DNA of 64,000 bases, from positions 4,960,001 to 5,024,000 of the forward strand of contig NZ_CP159508.1 in the NCBI RefSeq assembly GCF_051131155.1. The letters run 5' to 3'. Shown one piece after another: positions 8,185-16,279 of this stretch. The DNA is from Pseudanabaena minima. GTDB taxonomy: Bacteria; Cyanobacteriota; Cyanobacteriia; Pseudanabaenales; Pseudanabaenaceae. The position numbers were made by a program, and so were the translations under genes. Position 1 is the stretch's first letter; each line of letters opens with the position of its first letter. The notes under the pieces were generated by a model. The model saw only the letters and a program-made list of their open reading frames with translations. It was not told the DNA's origin and did no database searches.

Positions 8185-8391
8185 CTATCTTTTGAAAACT
8201 GCGGATACTACTGTGATTACTGTGGCACTGGCAATTAGTCCAAATGCCAAGTTAACTAATGATTGTGTAGCTTGTCTGTAGGTGTCAAATTTATCGTCTG
8301 ACTTTTCAATGCTTGCGTCTAGCCTCTCGACATCAGTTTTTAACTCGGCAAGCGATTCTAGTACTTGTTTCTGAAATTCTTCTTGAGACAT
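8185..8391 (-). CDS. Small coiled-coil protein with one C-terminal membrane helix
   Basis: 68 residues: an amphipathic, heptad-like helix (residues 1-42, EEFQKQVLESLAELKTDVERL) followed by one membrane span (about 44-65) and a KR tail. It lies 6 bases behind the KGK gene, so the pair is probably one transcript. The layout resembles small cyanobacterial tail-anchored or XhlA-like coiled-coil proteins. No function can be assigned. Confidence 0.55.
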   Translation of the reverse strand: MSQEEFQKQVLESLAELKTDVERLDASIEKSDDKFDTYRQATQSLVNLAFGLIASATVITVVSAVFKR

Positions 8392-8397
8392 GATTTA

Positions 8398-8733
8398 TCA
8401 CTCAATGTTTTGATTTCTAATACTGCTCAATTCATCTTGAGGAGTTGCATCTTGAGGTGGTTCATCTGGAATAAATTCAAGTGTCAGCTTTAGCCGTCCT
8501 TTTTGCCATTTTGCCTTATCTGCCATCATTAGTCGGCAAATTATCTCACGGTCAAATAACGCTGTAAGTCCTCCTTTTGATACACATTGATAAATAACCG
8601 ATAGTAAATCTCTAGGTAAGAAAATAGATTTTCCTTCTAAAAAATCTGTATTTCCTCGACTGTACGGAATTTCAATAACATCATTAAGTTGGTCGAGATC
8701 TTTTACATTCATTGTCATCGTTATCAAGTACAT
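8398..8733 (-). CDS. KGK-domain protein
   Basis: About 111 residues. The pattern IEIPYSRGNTDFLEGKSIF... followed by WQKGRLKLTLEFIPDEPP is typical of the KGK domain, a roughly 100-residue cyanobacterial domain of unknown function named after its KGK motif (here QKGR). The ATG at 8733 is used; ATGs at 8718 and 8712 are equally possible because no good ribosome site is visible. It is cotranscribed with the 68-residue membrane protein that follows by 6 bases. Confidence 0.62.
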   Translation of the reverse strand: MYLITMTMNVKDLDQLNDVIEIPYSRGNTDFLEGKSIFLPRDLLSVIYQCVSKGGLTALFDREIICRLMMADKAKWQKGRLKLTLEFIPDEPPQDATPQDELSSIRNQNIE

Positions 8734-9100
8734 CCACAATTTTCATTAGCTTATCATTTTTTACTCTGAATTCACGCCAGAGTAAGTCTTTGGGGCTTGC
8801 GATGATCACCTATTTAAAATTCTGGTGCTTGTGATGATTCTCCAAATCTCAGAATATGTAGTATCATCCATCCAAACAATTTGCATAACTAGGATTTCTA
8901 CTACTCTTGTAAGATGTTTAGCAGTTTGTAACGATAAGTTACGATACAGTGCTAAAGTAAAATGCAAATTAGTCTAAAAGACTTAAGAACCCTGTGCGAA
9001 GTTCTTGAGTAATTTGTAAGCAATGTGTTGAGTCCCATCTTTGCTCATGGGTGGGCGATCGCTGAAGCAAACGTTCAGTCGTGAGGAGTATTCCCTACCT
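8734..9100 (+). other. Gene-free stretch with a candidate leader hairpin for the LCP gene
   Basis: No gene-like frame is seen. At 8965-9016 the plus strand can fold CAAATTA(n9)ACTTAAGAAC - loop - GTTCTTGAGT-AATTTG, just ahead of the LCP gene. This may be a leader structure. The rest shows nothing I can name. Confidence 0.35.
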
Positions 9101-10537
9101 GTGGCAACAAATCCCATCAATTTAGGTAAGTCTGGTTTGTCTAATAAGTCGTCTAAGCCCAAAACGGCTTCATTCAAACATAAATGGACACTTTTTATAG
9201 TGTTGTTTGTGGCGCTGTTGTCAGGGGGGCTAGGTGCAGGATTAGCATTTGTATTAAGTAGTAGACCTTTTCAGCAACGTCAATTATCGGCTGATGAAGC
9301 TGCCGTATTTAACCGTAACGCCGATGGGATGACTTCAGCGATCGCGGGTGTACCGACGCTGACCCGTCCTGTCAACATTTTGGTATTGGGGACAATTATT
9401 CTTACTTCTGATTTACCTGATGCTCAATCTAAGCCAAAAGGTAAATATTTTGCTGAGGTCGAAGATAACCTTAACGGTATGAGTGACGCAATGTTACTAA
9501 TCCGTTTTGATCCTAGTAATAAAAAAGTGTCTGTTCTGTCGATCCCGCGTGATAGCAGAGTTGATATTCAAGGAGTAGGCAAAACTAAGATCAATTTTGC
9601 TAACTATGCTGGCGGTGCGGCTTTATCCGCTCAAACAGTTAGCCAAGTACTGGGAGATGTTCCTATTGATCGCTATATTCGTTTTAATGTCAATGGATTT
9701 GGCAAACTGATCGACGCTCTTGGCGGTGTTGAGGTTTATGTCCCGAAAAAGATGAAGTACCAAGATGACAGCCAACGTCTATACATTAATCTCAATGCAG
9801 GACAGCAGAAACTCGACGGTAGCAAGGCAATCCAATATATGCGCTATCGTCATGATGATCTAGGAGATATTGGGCGCGTTCAACGTCAGCAAGCATTTTT
9901 CCGTGCTTTTATTGATCAAAAACTTAAGCCTGAAGCGATCACCAAGCTTCCTGAAATCTTGACCATTGTTAAGGAAAATATTGATACTAATCTCTCTGTC
10001 GAAGAAGTACTTGCCCTCGCTGGCTATACATCAAAGATTGATCGTAAAAGCATCCAGATGCATATGGCTCCAGGTCGGTTTAGTAATCCAGGGGAGTTTG
10101 ATAATCTGAGCTACTGGATTTTAGATAATCGACGGCTTGCTGCTATCATGAGCCAAAGCTTTGGGGTGATGAAGAGAGCCGATAGTAGTCTTGAGGACAG
10201 TACACCTCAAACTCTGAGAGTGGCGATCCAAGATAGTATGTCTCAGCCTGAAGGCTCTAAGAAAGCCACAACGGTTTTGTCTAAGGCAGGATATGCCCAA
10301 GTATTTCCTGCCAGTGATCGCTGGTCTAAGCCCCTTGCGAAGACTCAAATTATTGCTCAAAATGGAGACAAGGCAAGTGCAGAAAAATTACGTGATTCTT
10401 TAGGGATTGGCGAAGTCTTAATCGAATCAACGGGTGATATTGAATCAGATATTACGGTTCGTGTAGGCAAAGATTGGCTTGAGGCAAATAATATTCCTCT
10501 GAAGCCTGTTAAACCGACACAAACTAAACAACGTTAA
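9101..10537 (+). CDS. LytR-CpsA-Psr (LCP) family cell-wall glycopolymer ligase
   Basis: 478 residues from the GTG at 9101, preceded by GAGGAG 12 bases upstream; an ATG at 9047 and TTG at 9041 extend the frame. LCP enzymes transfer polyisoprenyl-linked glycans to the cell wall. There is one N-terminal membrane helix, then the LCP domain: SDAMLLIRFDP, VLSIPRDSRVDI, KINFANYAGG and the arginine-rich RYRHDDLGDIGRVQRQQ. A LytR_C-like domain ends the protein (about the last 90 residues). In cyanobacteria the acceptor is probably peptidoglycan-linked polysaccharide. A strong terminator follows. Confidence 0.88.
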   Translation: MATNPINLGKSGLSNKSSKPKTASFKHKWTLFIVLFVALLSGGLGAGLAFVLSSRPFQQRQLSADEAAVFNRNADGMTSAIAGVPTLTRPVNILVLGTIILTSDLPDAQSKPKGKYFAEVEDNLNGMSDAMLLIRFDPSNKKVSVLSIPRDSRVDIQGVGKTKINFANYAGGAALSAQTVSQVLGDVPIDRYIRFNVNGFGKLIDALGGVEVYVPKKMKYQDDSQRLYINLNAGQQKLDGSKAIQYMRYRHDDLGDIGRVQRQQAFFRAFIDQKLKPEAITKLPEILTIVKENIDTNLSVEEVLALAGYTSKIDRKSIQMHMAPGRFSNPGEFDNLSYWILDNRRLAAIMSQSFGVMKRADSSLEDSTPQTLRVAIQDSMSQPEGSKKATTVLSKAGYAQVFPASDRWSKPLAKTQIIAQNGDKASAEKLRDSLGIGEVLIESTGDIESDITVRVGKDWLEANNIPLKPVKPTQTKQR

Positions 10538-10570
10538 AAAAGAGAGAAGGCAAAGCCTTCTCTCTTTTTT
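10536..10570 (+). terminator. Terminator of the LCP gene
   Basis: AAAAAAGAGAGAAGGC, loop AAA, then the complement ending in T6, directly at the stop codon. Confidence 0.88.
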
Positions 10571-10676
10571 TATAGCTATCGCTTCTTGTTAAAACATAAA
10601 ACCCAAATAGTGTGAGGCGGCGCGAAGCGCTGCCTCACACTATTTGGGTTTTGATTTTTCCTGATACATGTGGCTA
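10571..10676. repeat. Palindromic element, family A
   Basis: Ends TATAGCTATCGCTTCTTGTT and (complement of) TAGCCACATGTATCAGG match the family termini, here in reverse orientation. The hairpin arm is AAACCCAAATAGTGTGAGGC plus a GGCGCG apex, with one mismatch near the loop. Confidence 0.75.
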
Positions 10677-10725
10677 CCCAAAAGAGTAATGGCGGCGCTT
10701 CGCGCCGCCATTACTCTTTTGGGTC
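10677..10725 (-). terminator. Hairpin at the end of the SDR gene
   Basis: CCCAAAAGAGTAATGGCGGCGC pairs perfectly with its complement around TTC. It has the family A core but a different mid-stem and no family ends. It ends one base from the SDR stop. Confidence 0.65.
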
Positions 10726-11553
10726 TTAGACATTTGTACTCTGACGCACGATTTTAGTGAAAAGAAAGTCAGGCAAAAGCTTACGAATAAATAATAATTG
10801 CTTGGCAATTGCATCAGCGGGGTAGCGTAATTTCCATGAGTTATCAGTACTAGCTTTATAGATAGTTTTGGCAACAACTTCAGGCAATGCTCCAGTTGTG
10901 CCAATTTGATTGAGTTTCGTCAACACGCGATCGCTAAATTCGTCATATGCTGGGAAATCGGGATTGCTGGTACGTTCTGCTGATCGCTCATAGAAGTCCG
11001 TTTTAATCGGTCCTGGCTCAACAATTTTGACGCGAATATTGAATGCGAGAAGCTCATGTTGTAGAGATTCCGAAAAACCTTCCACAGCCCATTTGGTTGA
11101 GTGATAAAGGCTATAGAGAGGGAAAGCAACACGCCCACCAATGGAAGCAACGTTTACAATTACCCCCTGTTTGCGATCGCGAAAATGCGGTAGTACTGCG
11201 CGAGTAGTTTCCATCAGTCCAAATACATTGGTCGCAAATTGACGTTGGATTTGTGCAGGTGTGGAAGTTTCAAATGCTCCTAACATGCCATAACCTGCAT
11301 TATTCACTAACACATCGATCGCCCCAAATCTAGAGATTGTTTCAGCAACTGCCTCGGTAATCGTTTGGTAATCGGTAACATCCAGCTTCAGGCAGATTAG
11401 GCGATCAAGTTTTGCCAAGCTATCGGCTCGGTCTGTCTCTTTGTCAGGCGATCGCATGGTGGCTACCACATTCCAACCTTGTTTTTGAAAGTACAAAGCT
11501 GTTGCTCTGCCAATTCCCGACGATGCGCCAGTGATTAATACAGTTTTAGTCAT
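10726..11553 (-). CDS. Classical short-chain dehydrogenase/reductase
   Basis: 275 residues. A Rossmann-fold NAD(P)-dependent oxidoreductase: cofactor motif TGASSGIG (residues 7-14), NNAG in VLVNNAGYG, catalytic Ser in NVASIGG, and YxxxK in YSLYHSTKWA. The segment TMRSPDKETDR after the second strand suggests NADP preference (basic residue). The substrate cannot be read from sequence. It follows the second SDR-like gene by 9 bases on the same strand, so the two probably form an operon. Confidence 0.88.
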   Translation of the reverse strand: MTKTVLITGASSGIGRATALYFQKQGWNVVATMRSPDKETDRADSLAKLDRLICLKLDVTDYQTITEAVAETISRFGAIDVLVNNAGYGMLGAFETSTPAQIQRQFATNVFGLMETTRAVLPHFRDRKQGVIVNVASIGGRVAFPLYSLYHSTKWAVEGFSESLQHELLAFNIRVKIVEPGPIKTDFYERSAERTSNPDFPAYDEFSDRVLTKLNQIGTTGALPEVVAKTIYKASTDNSWKLRYPADAIAKQLLFIRKLLPDFLFTKIVRQSTNV

Positions 11554-11562
11554 GATTTTTTA

Positions 11563-12222
11563 CTATGCAACCTTAGCAAATAATTCCGCGATCGGGCGAT
11601 CACTTTCTTCTGCTTTAACCACAATCTCCACCAGTTTATTTTTTGCAGGCTCTTCAAATAAAGCTTCAACTGTCACTTGGGCAACTTTAGTACGAGGAAT
11701 GCTCCCTTCAAACAAAGTGTCTGCACCAGACATGATCAATCCACCTTGTTTCTCATAATTGAGCAATCCTCCAGGACGAACGATGGTGTAGGTTACACCG
11801 CTATCTTGCAAATATCTCTCTGCTTGCTTTTTCCAAAATAGTACTAGCCAGAATAGATTTAAGGGATGGAACAATTTCGATACACAAAGGGAAGATACGA
11901 TCGCAAAATGTTTGATGTTTTTTGCCTTTGCAGCATTCACTAAGTTCTTTGTACCGATGTAATCCACTAAATATGGCTCTAGCGCATTGAGGCTTGGTTT
12001 TGCGCCTGTTGCACAGACTAGCACATCACAATCAGCGATCGCCTCTGCTAAGGTGTCTGCAAAAAGTACATTTCCTTTCACTAATTTCACTTCAGGTGGA
12101 AGAATTTTTTTGGCGATTTCTAGGTCACGAACTAAAGCTTTTACGGGAATATTCCGCTTAACTAATTCAGTGACAATATGCTGTCCTGTTTGCCCTGTGG
12201 CTCCTGCTACAAATGCTTTCAT
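11563..12222 (-). CDS. Atypical SDR, NAD(P)-binding (NmrA/Ycf39-like)
   Basis: 219 residues with the atypical-SDR cofactor motif GATGQTGQHIV (residues 7-17), strand VCATGAKPS, and the VRPGGLLNYE substrate-side motif near residue 150. Such proteins bind NADP and act as reductases or as assembly factors (Ycf39, Tic62-like) in phototrophs. The classical active-site YxxxK is not evident in the usual place. It is the upstream gene of a two-gene SDR operon; spacing to the next gene is 9 bases. Confidence 0.8.
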   Translation of the reverse strand: MKAFVAGATGQTGQHIVTELVKRNIPVKALVRDLEIAKKILPPEVKLVKGNVLFADTLAEAIADCDVLVCATGAKPSLNALEPYLVDYIGTKNLVNAAKAKNIKHFAIVSSLCVSKLFHPLNLFWLVLFWKKQAERYLQDSGVTYTIVRPGGLLNYEKQGGLIMSGADTLFEGSIPRTKVAQVTVEALFEEPAKNKLVEIVVKAEESDRPIAELFAKVA

Positions 12223-12404
12223 AGATTATGTTCTCAAAAAATTTACTAAGCTATAGGCAAGCCCATTTTCCATTGTAATGGAGATCTCTGTTCGCTCAAC
12301 AATAATCACCAATAAAACCAACTATTATGAGTTTATATAGGTGCTTGTATATGAATGGCTAGTGAAATTGAGATTTGTTTTGACAACTCTAGTTATAGTC
12401 AAAT

Positions 12405-12983
12405 CTAAGGTTTGAGATCCTCAGATTTAGATGTTTGGGGAATTAGTGCGTTGATTTGAGCATCTATGCTAAAACCATAATATGAACCTTTCCCCAATTC
12501 TTCTCTCCAAATATTTTGAATTCTCTCATCTTCATAATATTCCTTCATTCCCCAAATCCAAGACTCCCAGACTTCTGGATAGATAAACCCTTTTTGATAA
12601 AACAAAAATTCTTCGCTGCACAAATTAAAATAATCATAAAGAGTTTGGCTTGCATCTTCAATGTTTACTAACTCTTTATTAAGATTCTCTTTTTTTATAA
12701 TGTTATTTAGCTTTTCATTCAATTTGTTGTATCTGTCATTAAAGCTTACAAATAATTCGTTAAAAAGCTTTGCTTCGTCAAGTTGTTGTTTCTGTATAAA
12801 GTATATGAACGAAATTAGACCGCCCATAATAGTGAGTGAAATTTTCCAGTCGCATCCTCTAATATATAAAACAACACCAAGAATAATAGCGATAAACAAG
12901 ATTCCAAAAATAATTTTTAGGTAATTTCTATGTATGCACCATTTGATCTTAATATCCCGATCCAACTTATCTAATATATTCAT
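12405..12983 (-). CDS. Membrane protein of unknown function, AT-rich
   Basis: 192 residues. Two membrane helices lie near the N-terminus (about 22-43 and 50-64), followed by a cytoplasmic helical region with a coiled coil (QLDEAKLFNELFVSFNDRYN) and an aromatic segment WESWIWGMKEYYEDERIQ. Low GC and lysine/isoleucine-rich codons contrast with neighbours and suggest transfer. Small two-helix proteins with this tail occur near phage-defence genes, but here no partner is seen. I do not recognise a named family. Confidence 0.55.
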   Translation of the reverse strand: MNILDKLDRDIKIKWCIHRNYLKIIFGILFIAIILGVVLYIRGCDWKISLTIMGGLISFIYFIQKQQLDEAKLFNELFVSFNDRYNKLNEKLNNIIKKENLNKELVNIEDASQTLYDYFNLCSEEFLFYQKGFIYPEVWESWIWGMKEYYEDERIQNIWREELGKGSYYGFSIDAQINALIPQTSKSEDLKP

Positions 12984-13109
12984 AAATATGTTTTATATAC
13001 AATTAGACAATAATAAAGATTAAAATTATTATATGCCTTAGATTAAAGCTCGCATAGCTCTAATCTATTGAAAAAGTGATTGCTTATGCAAATTAGGAGT
13101 ACCAAGCAA

Positions 13110-13568
13110 ATGACACAATCTTTAATTCCCACAAAACTGCCAACATTATATGATTGCGACTTTTTGCTATGGACAGAAGAAACGATCGCACATTTGCAAA
13201 CTGGTGACTTTAAGCAATTAGATATTGCCAACTTAATTGAGGAGATCGACTCATTGGGAAAAGCTCAGAAAAATGCATTTAAAGGTCAAATTCGGGCACT
13301 TATCGAACATATTATGAAACGATGCTACGTTAACATGCCTCTTGAATATCATGGATGGGAACGGACAATTCGCAACATTCGCCCTGAAATTGAAGACCTG
13401 ATGGAAACTTCTCCCAGCTTGCAGAATGACTATCAAAAGATTCTCGATCCTGTCTATCAACAATGTCTTAAAAAGCTGCGACCCGAATACAAAAGTACAA
13501 AGTTTCCTGACACATGGGAATTTCCGCGATCGCTCGATGACCTTCTCAATTTAGATTTCTGGGCATAA
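13110..13568 (+). CDS. DUF29 family protein
   Basis: 152 residues from the ATG at 13110, which has AGGAG 10 bases upstream. DUF29 proteins are common and multicopy in cyanobacteria and of unknown function. Recognisable parts are LYDCDFLLWTEETIAHLQ, the block LIEEIDSLGKAQKNAFKGQI, the helix pair around HIMKRCY, and the W-rich HGWERTIRNIRPEI. There is no membrane segment. It ends in a terminator shared with the convergent hydrolase gene. Confidence 0.88.
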   Translation: MTQSLIPTKLPTLYDCDFLLWTEETIAHLQTGDFKQLDIANLIEEIDSLGKAQKNAFKGQIRALIEHIMKRCYVNMPLEYHGWERTIRNIRPEIEDLMETSPSLQNDYQKILDPVYQQCLKKLRPEYKSTKFPDTWEFPRSLDDLLNLDFWA

Positions 13569-13599
13569 AAGAGAGAGCGCTATGCGCTCTCTCTTTTAT
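13565..13599. terminator. Bidirectional terminator
   Basis: ATAAAAGAGAGAGCGC, loop TAT, then its exact complement. It lies between convergent genes; both stops touch it. Confidence 0.8.
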
Positions 13600-14576
13600 G
13601 CTAACTTCTGTAACCAGTGAATTACTAGAGCATTCACAATTTCAGGGCGATCATCGTGTGGGCAATGTCCAGTATTGGGAATGGGAATGACTTGAATATC
13701 CTTAGTCTTACTTGCCTCGTCATAAACCTTCGCTCCATTAATCGGAGTCCAAGGATCAGCATCACCCCAAAGCACTAGCAAAGGCTTCTCTACTTTAGCC
13801 AATAAATCAGAAGTGCGGGGACCAGCAGGAGCAGTCAAAATCGAGGCGAAAACCTTTTGTGCGCCTTCATCACAGGATGGCTGATAGAGCATATCTACTA
13901 ACTCATCATCGATCGCTTGATGATTGCGATAGACCTGACGTAGAGAATTGCGAATATTGCGCTTTTGGCGAACTTGATTGAATACAAATTTGCCTGTGAC
14001 TTCAGAGCTAACTAACTTCGCAAAAGCACCCATCACCAAGCGCAAGGGTAAATTTAACTCCTCAGGACGATGATTTAAGCCACCTGCGGCATTAAGCAAG
14101 ACTGCACCGATCGCAATTTCAGGAGCATTAGTTGTGAGCATTAAGGCTAGTAATGCACCAATGGAATTACCGATAAAGATTGCTGGTTGCTGGACTAATT
14201 CGTGATGAAAATCTTTAAGCAGTTCTTCCCAAAGCTCTAGCGAATAATCAAGGGCAGGTTTTGCCGATCCCCCAAATCCTAAGAGGTCGATCGCAAATAC
14301 TTGATAGCCAGCCTCGGCAAAAGCAGGAATATTCTTTTTCCAGTGACCAATCGATGCACCGAAACCATGAATTAAAACTAGGGGTGTGCCTGTACCAGTC
14401 ACAGAATATTGAATTTTATATCCACGCCATGTCCATGTTTGCAAAGGAGATAAAAGGCGATCGCGAGTTTCGGTATTTTCTGTAGTTAGCACTGCGGTGA
14501 CTCTTGGAGAAATAGATGACTTTTGAGTAATTTGATGACTATTTATGATTTTAGGCTGCCTTCCTGCGATCGTCAT
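13596..14576 (-). CDS. Alpha/beta-fold hydrolase
   Basis: 326 residues. The fold is clear from LVLIHGFGASIGHWKKNI (oxyanion loop HGFG), the nucleophile elbow GNSIGA, the acid in WGDADPWTP and the histidine in NTGHCPHDD. The extended loop after LLGFGGSAKP resembles the plant and cyanobacterial esterase group that includes pheophytinase-like enzymes. The first 45 residues are polar and poorly conserved, and a later start is possible. The substrate is unknown. Upstream lie two intergenic repeats and then rsmD, so it is probably transcribed alone. Confidence 0.85.
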   Translation of the reverse strand: MTIAGRQPKIINSHQITQKSSISPRVTAVLTTENTETRDRLLSPLQTWTWRGYKIQYSVTGTGTPLVLIHGFGASIGHWKKNIPAFAEAGYQVFAIDLLGFGGSAKPALDYSLELWEELLKDFHHELVQQPAIFIGNSIGALLALMLTTNAPEIAIGAVLLNAAGGLNHRPEELNLPLRLVMGAFAKLVSSEVTGKFVFNQVRQKRNIRNSLRQVYRNHQAIDDELVDMLYQPSCDEGAQKVFASILTAPAGPRTSDLLAKVEKPLLVLWGDADPWTPINGAKVYDEASKTKDIQVIPIPNTGHCPHDDRPEIVNALVIHWLQKLA

Positions 14577-14612
14577 CTTGCTTAGGATTAGGAATTTAAT
14601 AAAATCAGCATC

Positions 14613-14690
14613 TGCTGTAGGGGCGGGTTTTGCTGATAGCCCTTCAGATCATAGTCAAGTTGTCGGCTAAACCCGCCCCTACTTTCACAG
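14613..14690. repeat. Palindromic repeat, family D
   Basis: GTAGGGGCGGGTTT at the left pairs with AAACCCGCCCCTAC at the right, enclosing about 45 bases. Similar G/C-rich repeats are widespread in cyanobacterial genomes. Confidence 0.6.
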
Positions 14691-14696
14691 ATTATT

Positions 14697-14790
14697 TATA
14701 GCTATAGCCGCCACCTGTATCAGGACAAAAATAGTGTGAGGCGAAGCGCCGCCTCACACTATTTGGGTTTTAAGAATGGCGACAGCTATA
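14697..14790. repeat. Palindromic element, family A
   Basis: TATAGCTATAGCCGCCACCT...CAGGACAAA at the left and AAGAATGGCGACAGCTATA at the right are complementary family ends. The hairpin arm ATAGTGTGAGGCG is shortened on the left side only (the AACCCA segment and one GGC are missing), so the outer stem is unpaired in this copy. Confidence 0.75.
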
Positions 14791-14795
14791 AATCC

Positions 14796-15335
14796 TTAGT
14801 GTGGAAGTTGATAAAAGACGAGGGCGGTTTGTCCATATTGGCGGCGATCGCAACACACTAGCTCGCCCATTAAGTCAGGGAGAGGACGCAGGCGATCGCA
14901 TTCTGCAATTACTAATGCATTATCCGCAAGCAAGGGTGGTATAGCTTTCAACACAGGCGCGTAGAGATCGCTTTGGTAAGGAGGATCGAAATAGACTAGA
15001 TCAAAAAAATTTGGTACTAACTTGGGCAGAATTTTAACTGCATCACCTTTAATGACTTGAAATTTTTGTTCAGGCTTCGCTAATTTTTGCCAATTTTCAT
15101 TAACGAGGCGACAGGCGATCGCTGATAACTCAAGTCCCACAACCTGATTAGCACCTCTCGCTAGCGCCTCTGCTCCCATCGCTCCTGATCCAGCACAGAT
15201 ATCGAGCCAATTTGCGTTTTTGATGCGACTTTGCAAAATATTAAAAACTGCGGCTCTGACCTTACTGGGTGTAGGGCGGGTAGATAAACCTGTTGGGGTT
15301 TTGATCGGGCGATCGCCCTTAATACGAATAGACAT
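14796..15335 (-). CDS. rsmD: 16S rRNA (guanine966-N2)-methyltransferase RsmD
   Basis: 179 residues from the ATG at 15335 (an upstream GTG adds 4). RsmD uses SAM to methylate G966 of 16S rRNA in the assembled 30S subunit. The N-terminal basic segment TRPTPSKVRAAVFNIL is diagnostic, the SAM loop is DICAGSGAMGAEALARGA, and the N2-methyltransferase motif is FDPPYQS. The length is usual. The neighbouring upstream gene is on the same strand but 40 bases away. Confidence 0.93.
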   Translation of the reverse strand: MSIRIKGDRPIKTPTGLSTRPTPSKVRAAVFNILQSRIKNANWLDICAGSGAMGAEALARGANQVVGLELSAIACRLVNENWQKLAKPEQKFQVIKGDAVKILPKLVPNFFDLVYFDPPYQSDLYAPVLKAIPPLLADNALVIAECDRLRPLPDLMGELVCCDRRQYGQTALVFYQLPH

Positions 15336-15379
15336 AATGAAATTCACTCAGTCAAGGCAGCGCTTAGCCACACCTTCAC

Positions 15380-15922
15380 TTAAATTAAATGACTCGAAAA
15401 AGATAAACCCTCAATTTGGTCAATGGGAACCATCCAAATTTTATTTTGATATGGTCGCCACACGGCACTCATCACATAGTGATTGCGAATAGAGATGATG
15501 TGAACGTGAGGAATACCAGAAAATTTTGAACAGGAACGCAAAAAATCTAAAGTTCTAATTAAACGACTATGCAAAAATGTTGCCATTTCATCACTACAGT
15601 TTTGGCGTAACATCGGCACAACTTGCGGATCGGTATCACCCCTGAGTTCGTAAATAATATGCGTTTTGCCTTTAAAATCAATTTTGCGCGATCGCACTTC
15701 CCATCCGCACAAAACGCCAAAGCCAATCACAGCCATACCTAGATCAATATGAAAATCACGCATTTGGAATTTCGTGTTGCTACTCATGTCTGTGTGGGTG
15801 TTATACCCAGTCCAAGCGTGAAATCTCTCCAAATTATCGTCGTTAATATCCACGGCTGAACGATAGGGAGAGCTTACAGCACGGTTAATTTGTGTGGTTT
15901 CGGAAGGTGGCTCTGATGTCAT
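15380..15922 (-). CDS. Hypothetical protein
   Basis: 180 residues from the ATG at 15922 (a TTG 33 bases earlier is less likely). No recognised domain. It is soluble, with a Ser/Thr-rich N-terminal 25 residues and a core of mixed strands (GMAVIGFGVLCGWEVRSRKI; THIIYELRGDTDPQVVPML; HVHIISIRNHYVMSAVWRPY). The last strands carry several aromatic residues. It could be a conserved cyanobacterial regulator or binding protein, but I have no motif to support that. Confidence 0.5.
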   Translation of the reverse strand: MTSEPPSETTQINRAVSSPYRSAVDINDDNLERFHAWTGYNTHTDMSSNTKFQMRDFHIDLGMAVIGFGVLCGWEVRSRKIDFKGKTHIIYELRGDTDPQVVPMLRQNCSDEMATFLHSRLIRTLDFLRSCSKFSGIPHVHIISIRNHYVMSAVWRPYQNKIWMVPIDQIEGLSFSSHLI

Positions 15923-16279
15923 ACTTGTCCCATGAGTGACAGCATTTATTTGCAAAAACTAGACCGATGCAATTAACAATCTTACTAAAAATGCCTAAAA
16001 GCTGAAGCAATATATTAATAAGCAGCTTAACATTCTTTTAAATAAGTTCTTGGTTAAATTAGGGTGCTGCGATTTAATAAAAAGCCATTTTGCTAGTGGT
16101 TCGGCTTCGCTGCACCACAAAAAACAGTTCCTTATTTTAGTTACAGCAATTACTGAGCAAATGAACCATAAGAATTTTTGTAGAAGTGTTGCGAATCAAC
16201 ACTTCTACAAAAATTCTGGGTTCAGGTTTGAACTCAAAGCGCTAGCCCTTACTCTACTTTCATAACTGTACAGACTTGT
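15923..16279. other. Gene-free stretch with two palindromes
   Basis: Contains a degenerate family E palindrome (about 16078-16112, GTGGTTCGGCTTCGCTGCACCAC) and a perfect 21-base hairpin at 16171-16217 (AGAATTTTTGTAGAAGTGTTG, 5-base loop). No gene-like frame is seen. The hairpin is followed by GGGTT rather than a T tract, so it is not a typical terminator. Confidence 0.5.
16171..16217. repeat. Perfect 21-base hairpin
   Basis: AGAATTTTTGTAGAAGTGTTG and its exact complement enclose CGAAT. A related, decayed form is at about 36448-36500 (CCAGAATAGATTGTGT...). Confidence 0.7.

Noticed and set aside
8761..9040. tRNA or riboswitch ahead of the LCP gene
   Set aside because: No T-loop GTTCRANNC or acceptor stem, and no known riboswitch core; only a simple hairpin is seen. 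No tRNA was noticed elsewhere in the window either.
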